Of a stretch of DNA of 64,000 nt, positions 17,412-27,274 are shown piece by piece. Under the pieces are notes generated by a model, which was given only the letters and a program-made list of their open reading frames with translations, ran no database searches and was not told where the DNA came from. Origin of the DNA: Thermoplasmata archaeon. Lineage in GTDB: Archaea > Thermoplasmatota > Thermoplasmata > Lutacidiplasmatales > UBA184. The first letter of the stretch is position 1, and each line of letters opens with the position of its first letter. A program made the translations under genes and the position numbers. Where the stretch lies: contig DAHVCH010000006.1 of assembly GCA_027314165.1 (NCBI GenBank), positions 60,981 through 124,980 of the forward strand. The letters are read 5' to 3'.

Positions 17412-19322
17412 GTGGCCCGCACGAGCCCCAGGTCGTCGATCCGGCCGGTTGGGAGCCCCACCGAAGAGGCCCCCCCCCTCCCACCGCCGAGGGACCTCCA
17501 CGACTACGGGCTCATCGGGAACCTTCACACCGCGGCGCTCGTCTCCCGGGAAGGCTCGGTGGACTGGGCCTGCTTCCCCCGCTTCGCCTCGCCCAGCCTG
17601 TTCGCGAGGCTGCTCGACACGGAACGGGGGGGCGCCCACGTGGTGCGCCCCACCGAACCCTTCCATTCCCGGCAGCGCTACATCCCCTCGTCGAACATCC
17701 TGGAGACGCGCTTCCTCCTCTCCGGGCGGAGGGCCCTCCTCCTGACCGACTTCATGCCGGTCCTCCCCCATCTCCCCGGGGAAGGGCTCCCTACGATCGT
17801 CCGCCGCGTCCGGGCGTGCGGCGGGGGGGTCTCTCTCACCGCCGTGCTGGAGCCCGCCTTCGACTACGCCCGCGTGAGGCCCAGGGTCGAGCGGATGCCC
17901 TGGGGGTTCCGGGTGCGCGGCGTGCGGCCGTACCAGCTGCTCTCCTACCGTGCCCCCGGCCGTTCGACGATCTCGGGGGGGAAGGTCGTGACCACCCTCA
18001 ACCTCGACCCGGGAGAATGCGAACACCTCGTGCTCGAGGCCGGTGAGCCCCGGGCGGAGATGGGCGAGCCCGAGGAGATGCTCGCCTCCACCCGGAGGTA
18101 CTGGAGGTCCTGGGTGCGTCGCATCCCCTTCGCGCTCGACCCGGCCCACCGCGCCTGGCACGCGTGGATCGAGCGGTCGCTGCTCGCCCTGAAGCTCCTC
18201 TCCCACGCCGACACGGGGGCGTTCGTGGCCGCTCCGACCACCTCGCTGCCCGAGTGGCCCGGAGGCGTGCGGAACTGGGACTACCGGTACGTCTGGATCC
18301 GCGACGCGGCCTTCACCGCGGAGAGCTTCCTCGACCACGGCCACCCGGAGGAGGCGGAGGCGTTCCTCCGCTGGGTCGTGGCGCGGGTGCGGCGGGCCAA
18401 GGGCGAACCCCTGAAGGTGGTGTACGGGGCCCACGGGGAGACGGACCTCGCCGAGAAGGAGCTCGGGCACCTTTCGGGGTTCCTCGGCTCCAAGCCGGTG
18501 CGCATCGGCAACGGCGCCGCCGAGCAGTTCCAACTCGACATCTACGGGGAACTCCTGGACGCGGCGGAGATGCTTGCCCGGATCGACCCGGGGTTCATCT
18601 CGGGCCTCTGGCCCGAGCTCTCCTCCCTGGCCGCGGAGGTGGGGGAGCTCTGGCGGAAGCCGGACCGCGGGATCTGGGAGGTGCGGGGCCCTCCGGCGCA
18701 CTACGTCCACTCGAAGGTCATGGCGTGGGTGGCCCTCGACCGGTCCGCCCGGCTCGCCTGGCGCTTCTCCACCGAGGAGGAAGGGGACCGGTGGTCGGAG
18801 GAGGCGGAGAAGGTCCGCTCCGAGGTCATGGAGAGGGGCGTGGACCCGCGGACCGGCGCGTTCGTCCAGGCCTATGGCCGTGAAGTCCCCGACGCCTCCA
18901 ACCTTCGCATCCCGATGGTCGGGCTGCTCCCCTTCGATGACCCGCACGTGCGGGCCACCATCGGCCAGGTCCGGCGGGAGCTCTCCGAGGGCCCTTTCGT
19001 CTACCGCTACCGGGCGGACGACGGGATCGGAGGGCCGGAGGGCGCCTTCCTCCCCTGCGCGTTCTGGCTCGTGGAGGCGCTCGCGAGGAGCGGGGAGGGA
19101 GCCGCGGCCCAGACGGCGTGGGAGGGGTTGCTCCCCGTGGGAGGCTCCCTCCACCTCATGCCCGAGGAGTACGACCCGGCCGCGCACCGGGCGCTCGGGA
19201 ACTATCCGCAGGCGTTCACGCACATCGGGTTGCTTCGTGCGGCCCGGGCGCTCCTCGAGTGCTCGGCGGCCTCGTCCGTGGCGCGCCCCACCGGCCCACC
19301 GCCGGTCGCGGCGCATCGTTAG
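17412..19322 (+). CDS. GH15-family glucoamylase / trehalase
   Basis: A 636-residue GH15 enzyme that releases glucose from alpha-glucans or trehalose with inversion. The N-terminal segment LHDYGLIGNLHTAALVSREGSVDW is the family hallmark. A beta-sandwich is followed by the (alpha/alpha)6 barrel with NWDYRYVWIRDAAFT, the probable general-acid Glu in RGIWEVRGPPAHYVHSKVMAW, and the base Glu in GPEGAFLPCAFWLVEAL. Archaeal GH15 proteins of this length from Thermoplasma are trehalases, so trehalase is as likely as glucoamylase. No signal peptide is seen. The start is GTG at 17412, and the first 25 residues are Pro-rich and may be a mis-start. It is divergent from the glycosidase pair and 150 bases above the glucose-6-P operon, which its product would feed. 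Confidence 0.85.
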   Translation: MARTSPRSSIRPVGSPTEEAPPLPPPRDLHDYGLIGNLHTAALVSREGSVDWACFPRFASPSLFARLLDTERGGAHVVRPTEPFHSRQRYIPSSNILETRFLLSGRRALLLTDFMPVLPHLPGEGLPTIVRRVRACGGGVSLTAVLEPAFDYARVRPRVERMPWGFRVRGVRPYQLLSYRAPGRSTISGGKVVTTLNLDPGECEHLVLEAGEPRAEMGEPEEMLASTRRYWRSWVRRIPFALDPAHRAWHAWIERSLLALKLLSHADTGAFVAAPTTSLPEWPGGVRNWDYRYVWIRDAAFTAESFLDHGHPEEAEAFLRWVVARVRRAKGEPLKVVYGAHGETDLAEKELGHLSGFLGSKPVRIGNGAAEQFQLDIYGELLDAAEMLARIDPGFISGLWPELSSLAAEVGELWRKPDRGIWEVRGPPAHYVHSKVMAWVALDRSARLAWRFSTEEEGDRWSEEAEKVRSEVMERGVDPRTGAFVQAYGREVPDASNLRIPMVGLLPFDDPHVRATIGQVRRELSEGPFVYRYRADDGIGGPEGAFLPCAFWLVEALARSGEGAAAQTAWEGLLPVGGSLHLMPEEYDPAAHRALGNYPQAFTHIGLLRAARALLECSAASSVARPTGPPPVAAHR

Positions 19323-19472
19323 CACGAGAACGGTTGGGGAACCTCCTGTCGCTCCCCCCACGGGGGGGTTTATGGACGCGGACCGGTACGGGAGCCGCGC
19401 GGCAGGGCGGGAGCGCACGGCCTCTTGGAGGTCGGGGCGCTCCCTGGGCCCCGAGCGCAGGGGCCGAGGGTC

Positions 19473-21563
19473 GTGAAGGGTTCCAGAAAGGCGGAGAGGG
19501 CTCGCGTCGATGGTCTGGGCGTCAACACGCTCCGCTTCCTAGCGGTCGACGCGGTGGAGCGGGCGAAGAGCGGCCACCCGGGCCTCCCTCTCGGAGCCGC
19601 CCCCATGGCCTACGTCCTCTGGGACCGCCACCTCCGGCACAGCCCGACGAACCCGCGCTGGTGGGACCGCGACCGGTTCGTCCTGTCCGCCGGGCACGGC
19701 TCGGCCTTGCTCTACGCGCTGCTTCACACCACCGGCTACGACCTGCCGCTCTCGGAGATCGAGCGGTTCCGCCAGTGGGAGAGCCGGGCGCCCGGACACC
19801 CCGAGCACGGAATCACCCCCGGGGTCGAGGCGACCACGGGACCTCTCGGGCAGGGGTTCGGGATGGGGGTCGGCATGGCCATCGCCGAGCACCACCAGGC
19901 GGCGGTCTACAACCGGCCCGGGGCGAAGGTCGTCGACCACTACACCTACGGGATCGTCTCCGACGGGGACCTCATGGAAGGGATCGCGTCGGAGGCCGCG
20001 TCGCTGGCCGGGACGCTCGGTCTCGGGAAGCTCATCTACCTCTACGACAACAACAAGATCTCCCTCGAGGGCGAGACCCGGGTCGAGTTCACCGAGGACG
20101 TCTCCCAGCGCTTCCGCGCCTACGGCTGGCACGTGCAGGAGGTGAAGGACGGGAACGACCTCGACGACATCGACCATGCCATCCGCCGCGCCCGCCGCGA
20201 GATCACGCGGCCGTCGCTCATCTCCGTCCGCACCCACATCGGCTTCGGCAGCCCGGTGCAGGACTCCAACCAGGCGCACGGCGAACCGCTGGGCCCCGAG
20301 GCCACGCGCGCAACGAAGGAGAAGCTGGGCTGGCCCCTGGACCCGCCGTTCCTGGTGCCGGAGGAGGTCCGGGCCCACCTGGGCCGGGCCCGGGACCGCG
20401 GCAAGGCGTGGGAGACCGAGTGGGGACAGCAGATGGTGAACCTGCGGGGGAGCCACGCCGACCTCGCCGCGCAGTTCGAGCGGATCCACACCGGGAGGTT
20501 GCCCGACGGATGGTCGGAGGGCCTGCCCTCCTACGCCGCGTCCTCGGCGCCGGTCGCGACGCGCGACGCCTCGGGGGCGGTGCTGAACGCGCTCGCCGCC
20601 CACCTCCCCGAGATCTTCGGGGGATCGGCCGACCTCGCGCCCTCCACCAAGACCCTGCTCCTCTCGGACGTGAACTACGACAAGGAGCACCCGGGCGGAC
20701 GCAACCTGCACTACGGGGTCCGCGAGCACGCGATGGGCGCGCTGCTGAACGGGCTCGCGCTCCACGGCGGAATGCTCCCCTACGGGGCGACGTTCCTGGT
20801 CTTCAGCGACTACGCGCGGGGAGCGCTCCGCCTCGCCGCGCTGATGCGGACCCGCTGCGTCCTGGTCTTCACCCACGACAGCATCGCGCTCGGGGAGGAC
20901 GGACCCACCCACCAGCCGGTCGAGCAGCTCCTGACGCTCCGGGCCATTCCGGACTTCACCGTCTTCCGCCCCGCCGACGCGAACGAGACCCGGGAGGCCT
21001 GGAAGATCGCCGTCGAGCGCGCGGGCCCTTCGGCCCTCGTGCTCACCCGCCAGAAGCTCCCCGTGCTCGCCGTCGACCCCGCGAAGCTCGCCGAGGGGGT
21101 CCGACGCGGGGCCTACGTCCTCTCCCCGGCCTCGGGGGGCTCTCCCCAGGTGTTGCTCCTCGCCACCGGCTCGGAGGTGGCGGTCGCGCTCGCCTCCCAG
21201 AGGACGCTCGCGGCCTCGGGGACGCGGGCCGCCGTCGTCTCGATGCCCTCGTGGGAGCTGTTCGAGGAGCAGAGCGCGGAGTACCGCGCCCAGGTCCTCC
21301 CCCCGGGGGTCCCCCGGGTGTCGGTGGAAGCGGGCTCGACCCTCGGATGGGCGAGGTACGTCGGCGTGGACGGCGCCTCGGTGGGCGTGGACCGCTTCGG
21401 GGCTTCCGCCCCCGGCCCGGTCGTGCTCGAGCACCTGGGCATCACCGAGTCCCACGTCGTCTCGGCCGCGCGCGATCTGCTCGCGCGTCGGCCCTCCTCT
21501 TCCTCCTCTTCCTCCGCGCCTTCCTCGGCGGATCCCGTCCGTAGCCCCGCGGGTGCTCCGTGA
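19473..21563 (+). CDS. tkt: Transketolase, single-chain (bacterial type)
   Basis: A thiamine-diphosphate enzyme moving two-carbon units between pentose and hexose phosphates. All three domains lie in one chain of 696 residues: the TPP-binding half ([41 protein letters not shown] with the G-D-G metal motif), the pyrimidine half ([44 protein letters not shown]) and the C-terminal domain. Archaeal transketolases are normally encoded as two half-length proteins, so a fused form points to bacterial origin. The start is probably GTG 19473; TTG 19425 is possible. The last residues are a Ser run (about seven) before a 4-base overlap (GTGA) with the isomerase gene. First gene of the six-gene operon. 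Confidence 0.93.
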   Translation: MKGSRKAERARVDGLGVNTLRFLAVDAVERAKSGHPGLPLGAAPMAYVLWDRHLRHSPTNPRWWDRDRFVLSAGHGSALLYALLHTTGYDLPLSEIERFRQWESRAPGHPEHGITPGVEATTGPLGQGFGMGVGMAIAEHHQAAVYNRPGAKVVDHYTYGIVSDGDLMEGIASEAASLAGTLGLGKLIYLYDNNKISLEGETRVEFTEDVSQRFRAYGWHVQEVKDGNDLDDIDHAIRRARREITRPSLISVRTHIGFGSPVQDSNQAHGEPLGPEATRATKEKLGWPLDPPFLVPEEVRAHLGRARDRGKAWETEWGQQMVNLRGSHADLAAQFERIHTGRLPDGWSEGLPSYAASSAPVATRDASGAVLNALAAHLPEIFGGSADLAPSTKTLLLSDVNYDKEHPGGRNLHYGVREHAMGALLNGLALHGGMLPYGATFLVFSDYARGALRLAALMRTRCVLVFTHDSIALGEDGPTHQPVEQLLTLRAIPDFTVFRPADANETREAWKIAVERAGPSALVLTRQKLPVLAVDPAKLAEGVRRGAYVLSPASGGSPQVLLLATGSEVAVALASQRTLAASGTRAAVVSMPSWELFEEQSAEYRAQVLPPGVPRVSVEAGSTLGWARYVGVDGASVGVDRFGASAPGPVVLEHLGITESHVVSAARDLLARRPSSSSSSSAPSSADPVRSPAGAP

Positions 21564-23245
21564 GCGAGTTCCAGCCGGTCCACGAGGGGCTCGGAGAGGC
21601 CTCGACCGTCGCGGCAGTGGCCGCCCGGGAGAAGATGTGGCGGGAGGCGAAGGTCTCCTCCCGGCTCTGGAAGAAGGACCCGACCATCTGGCCGGGCGCT
21701 CCTGCCGCCGAGGTCCCCGACCGATGCGGCTGGCTCGGACTGCCCCGCGAGATGCCCGGACGGCTGCCCGACCTCGCCGAGTTCGTCCGCGAAGTGAAGG
21801 AGGCGGGCGTCCGCACCGTCGTCCTGCTCGGGATGGGAGGTTCGAGCCTCGCGCCCCATGTCTTCCGGTCGGTCTTCGGCAGCGCTCCCGGACACCCGGA
21901 GCTCCGCGTCCTGGACAGCACGCATCCGATGGCGGTCCGCGCGGTCCTCTCGGCCGCCGAGGTCCCGCACGCCTTCTTCCTGGTCTCGAGCAAGTCGGGA
22001 ACGACGCTCGAACCGAACTCGTTCTTCCGCTACTTCTGGCACCGGCTCGAGGAGGAGCACGTCCCTCCCGCCCGCCGGTTCGCCGCGATCACCGACCCCG
22101 GGACGCCGCTGGAGAAGCTCGCCCGGGAGCGGGGCTTCCTGCGAACGTTCCCCGCGACCTCCACCGTGGGCGGCCGCTACAGCGCGCTCACGCACTTCGG
22201 CCTCGTCCCGGCGGCGCTGCTCGGGGTCGACGTTGGCCGGCTCCTGGAGCGCGCGGCCGCGATGGCGGCGGCCTCGGGCCCTTCCGTGGACCCCCCGGAG
22301 AACCCCGGCGTCCACCTGGGCGCGGTCCTCGGCGAGCTCGCGGTGAGGGGACGGAACAAGCTCACGTTCTTCGCCTCCGGACGGCTCGGTCCGTTCCCGA
22401 TCTGGGTCGAGCAGCTGGTCGCCGAGAGCACGGGGAAGCACGGGACCGGGATCGTCCCGATCGTGGACGAGCCGCTGGTGGAGGTCTCCTCCTACGGGAA
22501 GGACCGGCTCTTCGTGGTCCTCGAGGACGTCCAGAAGGAGGAACCCGCCCTCCGCTCCCAAGTCGATGCGCTCGTCCGGGGAGGCCACCCCGTCGTCCAG
22601 TACGCGGTGGAGGACCTCTACGACCTGGGCGCGGAGATGCTCCGGTGGGAGATCGCGGTCGCGCTCAGCGGGGCCGTGCTCGGGATCGACCCCTTCGACC
22701 AGCCGGACGTGGAGAGCGCCAAGGAGATGGCGAGGAAAGCGATGGACTCGCCGCAGGGTCGGCGGGGGCCGGAGCCGCTGCCCGCCCTATCGGTCCGCGA
22801 CCCCGGACCGCTCGGCAGCGCCTTCCGGCGGTGGGCACAGGCGGTCCCTGCCGGGGGCTACGTCGCCCTGCAGGCGTTCGTCGACCCCGACGTGAAGATG
22901 GAGCGGGCGCTGACCGCCCTACGTGCGGACCTTCTCCACGGCCTGAAGGTCGCGACCATGTCCGGTTTCGGTCCTCGCTTCCTGCACTCGACCGGGCAGC
23001 TGCACAAGGGGGGTCCGGCCAACGGCGGCTTCCTGCAGATCATCGACGAGCCGGGCCACGACGTTGCCGTGCCGGGGGACTCGCTCACCTTCGACGGGAT
23101 CCTGAGGGCCCAGGCCCTGGGCGATGCCCAGGTGCTCGTCGGGCGAGGACGGCCGGTGCTACGCGTCGACCTCAACGACCAGGGCGCGGCGGGGATCGAA
23201 CGGCTGCGCGAGATCGTGGCGCAGGCCCTCGGGGAGCGCCCATGA
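21560..23245 (+). CDS. pgi: Glucose-6-phosphate isomerase
   Basis: A 561-residue sugar isomerase interconverting glucose-6-P and fructose-6-P. The SIS-type phosphate-binding segments are [18 protein letters not shown] and [18 protein letters not shown], with [20 protein letters not shown] and a later catalytic-site [19 protein letters not shown]. The form resembles the isomerase half of the actinobacterial transaldolase/isomerase fusions rather than the cupin-type archaeal enzyme. GTG at 21560 overlaps the transketolase stop. It links the transketolase and oxidative arms by recycling fructose-6-P to glucose-6-P. Confidence 0.9.
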   Translation: MSEFQPVHEGLGEASTVAAVAAREKMWREAKVSSRLWKKDPTIWPGAPAAEVPDRCGWLGLPREMPGRLPDLAEFVREVKEAGVRTVVLLGMGGSSLAPHVFRSVFGSAPGHPELRVLDSTHPMAVRAVLSAAEVPHAFFLVSSKSGTTLEPNSFFRYFWHRLEEEHVPPARRFAAITDPGTPLEKLARERGFLRTFPATSTVGGRYSALTHFGLVPAALLGVDVGRLLERAAAMAAASGPSVDPPENPGVHLGAVLGELAVRGRNKLTFFASGRLGPFPIWVEQLVAESTGKHGTGIVPIVDEPLVEVSSYGKDRLFVVLEDVQKEEPALRSQVDALVRGGHPVVQYAVEDLYDLGAEMLRWEIAVALSGAVLGIDPFDQPDVESAKEMARKAMDSPQGRRGPEPLPALSVRDPGPLGSAFRRWAQAVPAGGYVALQAFVDPDVKMERALTALRADLLHGLKVATMSGFGPRFLHSTGQLHKGGPANGGFLQIIDEPGHDVAVPGDSLTFDGILRAQALGDAQVLVGRGRPVLRVDLNDQGAAGIERLREIVAQALGERP

Positions 23246-23306
23246 ACGGCGCGGCGCGGGAAGGGCCCGCGCGCTTTCACGCTCCAGGAAACGAGGAGGA
23301 CCGAAG

Positions 23307-24221
23307 ATGAAAGTGGGCATGATCGGACTGGGCAAGATGGGCGCGAACATGACGGTAAGGCTGGTCCAGGCGGGACATTCCGTGGTGGGGTACGCCCGCA
23401 CCCCGGCGACGGTCCAGAGCCTGGTCGCCCAGGGGGCGCTCGGGGCGAGCTCGCTCGCCGACCTGGTGCGTCAGCTCCCCACCCCGCGGGTGGTCTGGCT
23501 GATGGTCCCTTCAGGGGCCCCCGTGGACGACACGCTCACGACGCTGAAGGGCCTGCTCTCCCCGGGCGACCTCGTGGTCGACGGAGGGAACTCGTACTAC
23601 CGGGACACGCTCCGCCGGGCCGCACTGGTGAAGAGCTGGGGCTTCCGCTACATGGACGTGGGCACGAGCGGAGGCATCTGGGGTCTGCAGGAAGGCTACA
23701 GCATGATGGTGGGCGGCGACGCGGAGGACGTCGCGCTCGTGCGCCCCGCCCTGGAGTCCCTCGCCCCGGCGGCCGACAAGGGATGGGGTCATGTGGGGCC
23801 CGTCGGCGCGGGCCACTTCGTGAAGATGGTCCACAACGGGATCGAGTACGGGCTCATGGAGGCCTACGCCGAGGGCTTTGCGGTCATGAAGGCCAAGCCG
23901 GACTTCCCGATCGACCTCCACCAGGTGGCCCAGATCTGGCGGTACGGGAGCGTCGTGCGCTCCTGGCTGCTCGAGCTCACCGAGGAGGCGCTCCTGGAGA
24001 ACCCGAAGCTCGACGGGATCCTGCCCTGGGTCGTCGACTCCGGGGAGGGGCGGTGGACCGTGATCGAGGGCCTCGACCTGAACGTGCCCACTCCCGTCAT
24101 CTCGCTCTCGCTGGAGGCGCGCATCCGCTCCCGTGAGGAGGACCCGTTCGCCGAGCGCCTGCTCGCCATGATGCGCAACAAGTTCGGCGGGCACGCGGTG
24201 AAGAAGGAAGGAGCCCCCTGA
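23307..24221 (+). CDS. gnd: 6-phosphogluconate dehydrogenase (short, decarboxylating type)
   Basis: A 304-residue enzyme oxidising 6-phosphogluconate to ribulose-5-P, CO2 and NAD(P)H. It has the Rossmann GLGKMGANM at residue 7, VDGGNSYYRDTLRR, the substrate motif MDVGTSGGIWGLQEGYSMMVGG, and GAGHFVKMVHNGIEYGLMEA with the catalytic Lys. This 300-residue form, unlike the 470-residue enzyme, is mostly NAD-dependent. The ATG at 23307 follows a strong GAGGAGG ribosome site. There are 61 bases between the isomerase stop and this gene, the largest gap in the operon. Its stop overlaps the next ATG by one base. Confidence 0.93.
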   Translation: MKVGMIGLGKMGANMTVRLVQAGHSVVGYARTPATVQSLVAQGALGASSLADLVRQLPTPRVVWLMVPSGAPVDDTLTTLKGLLSPGDLVVDGGNSYYRDTLRRAALVKSWGFRYMDVGTSGGIWGLQEGYSMMVGGDAEDVALVRPALESLAPAADKGWGHVGPVGAGHFVKMVHNGIEYGLMEAYAEGFAVMKAKPDFPIDLHQVAQIWRYGSVVRSWLLELTEEALLENPKLDGILPWVVDSGEGRWTVIEGLDLNVPTPVISLSLEARIRSREEDPFAERLLAMMRNKFGGHAVKKEGAP

Positions 24222-25696
24222 TGGCCCCCGCGGCCGAGCCCCACCTCTTCGTCGTGCTGGGGGCGACCGGCGACCTCGCCCAGAGGAAGCTCCTCCCCGC
24301 GCTCTTCCAGATCCACCGCCGGGGGGAGATGCCCGTCGGCTCCGCCGTGCTGGGCGCCGCACGGAAGCCGATGAGCGATGGGGAGTTCCAGCGCCTCGCC
24401 CAGGAGTCCCTCACCCACTTCGGAGGGGAGGCGGCCCCGGGAGAGGCGGACGGCTGGTGCACGGGCTCGCTCCGATTCCAGTCCCTCGGAGCGGGGGGTC
24501 CCTCCGAGTTCGCGGCTCTTGCGGCCCGGATGGCCGCCGTGGAGAAGGAGTTCGGGCTCTCCGGCAACCGGGTCTTCTACCTCGCGCTCCCGCTCGAGGC
24601 CTTCGGGCCGACCATCGAGGCCCTGGGACAGGCCGGCCTCTCGAAGGGGCCGGGGTGGACGCGCCTGGTCATCGAGAAGCCCTTCGGGAGGGACCTGGAG
24701 AGCGCAGTGGACCTGAACACGCTGGTCCACCGGCACTTCGACGAAGGGCAGGTGTACCGCATCGATCACTATCTCGGGAAGGAGACGGTCCAGAACCTGC
24801 TCGTCCTGCGGTTCGCGAACATGTTCGTGAACTCGCTGTGGGGGCGGAACTTCGTCGAGCACGTCCAGATCACGGTGGCCGAGTCCCTGGGCCTGGAAGG
24901 GAGGGCGGGCTACTACGAGCAAGCGGGGGCGCTGCGCGACATGGTCCAGAACCACGTGACCCAGGTCCTCTCGCTCATCGCGATGGAGCCACCTTCGAGC
25001 TTCGAGGCCGACGCCATCCGCAGCGAGAAGGTCAAGGCCCTCCAGTCGATCCGACCCCTCCGGACCTCCGACGTGGTCTTCGGCCAGTACGGCCCGGGGA
25101 AGGTCGACGGGGCGCCCGTCATCGGCTACCAGCAGGAACCCGGGGTCGCCAAGGGCTCCACGACCGAGACCTACGTCGCGCTTCGGATGACCGTGGCGAA
25201 CTGGCGCTGGCAGGGCGTCCCCTTCCTCGTCCGGACGGGGAAGCGCCTGCCGGCGAAAGCGACGCAGGTCGTCCTCACGCTGCGGGCCCCGCCGGTGAGC
25301 CTCTTCCCCCTCCCGGAGGACTACGCGCTCAACCCCGACCGGCTGATCCTCATGCTCCAGCCGGACGAAGGGGTCGAGATCGCCTTCGAGATCAAGGTCC
25401 CCGGCCGCTCGGTGCGGCTGCAGACCCAGCGCATGCGCTTCCACTACGCGGACGTCTTCGGCCCTCTCTCCGATGGCTACGAGACGTTGCTCGTGGACGT
25501 CATGCTCGGGGACGCGACGCTCTTCGTGCGGGCGGACGAGGTGGAGGCCTCCTGGCGGCTGTACGACCCCGTCCTGTCCGACCGACCGAAGGTGGCGACC
25601 TATCCCGCGGGATCCGACGGCCCGGTGGAGGCCGACCAGCTGGCGGAGGCGGCGGGATGCCGATGGTACGAACCTCGAAGGTCCGGTGGGTCGTAG
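24221..25696 (+). CDS. zwf: Glucose-6-phosphate 1-dehydrogenase
   Basis: A 491-residue dehydrogenase oxidising glucose-6-P to 6-phosphogluconolactone. The coenzyme motif GATGDLAQRKLLPAL is at the N-terminus, the substrate-binding EKPFGRDLESA and the active-site RIDHYLGKETVQNLLVLRFAN follow, with NHVTQVLSLIAMEPP further on. Length and motifs are those of the bacterial/eukaryal Zwf family. Haloarchaeal and other archaeal glucose dehydrogenases belong to different families, so this gene is atypical for an archaeon. It overlaps gnd by one base and the lactonase gene by 40 bases. Confidence 0.95.
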   Translation: MAPAAEPHLFVVLGATGDLAQRKLLPALFQIHRRGEMPVGSAVLGAARKPMSDGEFQRLAQESLTHFGGEAAPGEADGWCTGSLRFQSLGAGGPSEFAALAARMAAVEKEFGLSGNRVFYLALPLEAFGPTIEALGQAGLSKGPGWTRLVIEKPFGRDLESAVDLNTLVHRHFDEGQVYRIDHYLGKETVQNLLVLRFANMFVNSLWGRNFVEHVQITVAESLGLEGRAGYYEQAGALRDMVQNHVTQVLSLIAMEPPSSFEADAIRSEKVKALQSIRPLRTSDVVFGQYGPGKVDGAPVIGYQQEPGVAKGSTTETYVALRMTVANWRWQGVPFLVRTGKRLPAKATQVVLTLRAPPVSLFPLPEDYALNPDRLILMLQPDEGVEIAFEIKVPGRSVRLQTQRMRFHYADVFGPLSDGYETLLVDVMLGDATLFVRADEVEASWRLYDPVLSDRPKVATYPAGSDGPVEADQLAEAAGCRWYEPRRSGGS

Positions 25697-26451
25697 CGGA
25701 GGACCTCGCCGGCGCGGGGGCCCGCCTCGCCCGGCACGTGGCCGCCTGCGCCCGGCGCTCGGTCCGAGCTCGCGGCAGCTTCCACCTGGTACTGGCGGGA
25801 GGAGAGACCCCGAGGGCCCTCCACGCCGCGCTGGTCCACCTCCCGAAAGGCGCGGTCCCCTGGCGACGGACCTGGGTCTACTGGGGGGACGACCGGCTCG
25901 TCGGGCCCAAGGACCCCGACAGCAACTACGGCATGGCGCGCTCGACCCTGCTCTCCCTCGTCCCGATCCCGCCCTCTCAGGTCCGGCGCATCCGCGGCGA
26001 GCTCCGGCCCCCCCGGGCCGCGGTCGCGGACTACGAGCGGACCCTCGGCCCTCTTCTCCTGGCGGCGAACCGTCGGCCGGCCTTCGACATGGTCCTCCTC
26101 GGCATGGGGCCCGACGGTCACACGGCCTCGCTCTTCCCCGGCAGTCCGCTCCTCCGGGCCACGAGGCCCGCGGTGTCCCTCGTGCCGGTCTCCCCCGACC
26201 CTCCGCACCGGGCCCGGGCCACCCTCACGCTCCCCGCCCTCCGGTCCTCGCGCGAGATCTGTTTCCTGATCGCGGGGGCCTCGAAGGCCGCGGCGCTCAG
26301 GGCCATCGCCGCTCGTCTTCCGCGGGGCTCCGCGAGGTATCCGGCGAGCCTGCTGCTCGGAGGCGACGGTCCTCCGGTCCGCTTCTATCTCGACCGTGAG
26401 GCGGCCCGTCGGCTGCCGCGCGATCTGAAGGTCGAAGGAAGGGAACGATGA
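25657..26451 (+). CDS. pgl: 6-phosphogluconolactonase (DevB/SOL type)
   Basis: A 264-residue hydrolase opening 6-phosphogluconolactone. Visible are the phosphate-binding FHLVLAGGETPRALH, the GDDRLVGPKDPDSNYGMA segment (equivalent to the family's DERxVPxxxxxSNY), and MVLLGMGPDGHTASLFPGSP with the catalytic His. The start at ATG 25657 overlaps zwf by 40 bases in another frame; an ATG two codons later is equally possible. Its end overlaps the kinase start (ATGA). Confidence 0.92.
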   Translation: MPMVRTSKVRWVVAEDLAGAGARLARHVAACARRSVRARGSFHLVLAGGETPRALHAALVHLPKGAVPWRRTWVYWGDDRLVGPKDPDSNYGMARSTLLSLVPIPPSQVRRIRGELRPPRAAVADYERTLGPLLLAANRRPAFDMVLLGMGPDGHTASLFPGSPLLRATRPAVSLVPVSPDPPHRARATLTLPALRSSREICFLIAGASKAAALRAIAARLPRGSARYPASLLLGGDGPPVRFYLDREAARRLPRDLKVEGRER

Positions 26452-27161
26452 CAGGAAAGGTGGCGAAACGGGTGCTCGTGATCGACGTGGGCGGGACGCA
26501 TGTCAAGGTGCGCGCCACCGGAAGGAAGGACGAGGTCAAGATCGTCTCCGGCCTGCGGATGACGGGGCCCGGGATGGTCCACGCCGTCCTGGAGGCGACG
26601 CGGGACTGGAAGTACGACGTGGTCTCCATCGGGTACCCCGGCCCGGTCCTGCACGGCAAGCCGGTCCACGAACCGGCGAACCTCGGAGGGGGCTGGGTCG
26701 GTCTCGACTTCACGAAGGCCTTCCATCGCCCCGTGAAGCTGGTGAACGACGCCGCCATGCAGGCGCTCGGGAGCTACCACGGGGGGCGGATGCTCTTCCT
26801 CGGCCTCGGGACCGGTCTCGGCACGGCGATGATCGTGGACGGGATCGTCGAGCCGATGGAGCTCGCTCACCTGCCCTACAAGAAGAACCGCACTTACGAG
26901 GACTACGTCGGAGAGCGGGGACGCGAGCGGCTGGGGGGGAAGAAGTGGCGGAAAGCGGTCTTCGACGTGGTCGAACGGCTGCGCGCAGCTCTCGAGCCGG
27001 AGGACATCGTCATCGGCGGCGGGAACGAGAAGCGGCTGAAGCAGATGCCTTCCGGCGCGCGACGAGGCGACAATCAGAACGCCTTTGTCGGGGGCTTCCG
27101 CCTATGGGACGGGTCGGCAGGGGTCGCCGAAGCCAAGGACGGGGACCCCGCATCCCCGTAG
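26448..27161 (+). CDS. ROK-family glucokinase (polyphosphate-glucokinase-like)
   Basis: A 237-residue sugar kinase of the ROK/hexokinase fold. It has the phosphate-1 motif VIDVGGTHVKV, SIGYPGPVLHGKPVHEPANLG, the catalytic Asp in KLVNDAAMQALGSY and the phosphate-2 motif LFLGLGTGLGTAMIVDG, followed by MELAHLPYKKNRTYEDYVG. It is very similar in pattern to a bacterial ROK family annotated as glucokinase or polyphosphate glucokinase; the typical ROK zinc-binding cysteines are absent. It would phosphorylate glucose released by the GH15 enzyme, closing the path to Zwf. It overlaps the lactonase by 4 bases and is the last gene of the operon. The phosphate donor (ATP or polyphosphate) cannot be read from sequence. 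Confidence 0.85.
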   Translation: MTGKVAKRVLVIDVGGTHVKVRATGRKDEVKIVSGLRMTGPGMVHAVLEATRDWKYDVVSIGYPGPVLHGKPVHEPANLGGGWVGLDFTKAFHRPVKLVNDAAMQALGSYHGGRMLFLGLGTGLGTAMIVDGIVEPMELAHLPYKKNRTYEDYVGERGRERLGGKKWRKAVFDVVERLRAALEPEDIVIGGGNEKRLKQMPSGARRGDNQNAFVGGFRLWDGSAGVAEAKDGDPASP

Positions 27162-27274
27162 CGCGGGGGGTGCCCACCCTGCGATCGCCCCGCCCCTCGT
27201 GCGCGCGGCGGTCCTCGGTGGGCAGCCTCTTCTAGGCCGGGCCCTTCCACCGCGAGCAGGAGCTCCAAGGTACC

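Noticed and set aside
16839..19418. Upstream extension of the debranching-like frame across the GH15 gene
   Set aside because: The extension is antisense to a clear GH15 enzyme and has shadow composition; the enzyme fold begins at the ATG 16838.
24457..25656. N-terminal extension of the lactonase frame through zwf
   Set aside because: This part is an out-of-frame shadow of zwf; DevB similarity begins at the ATG 25657.
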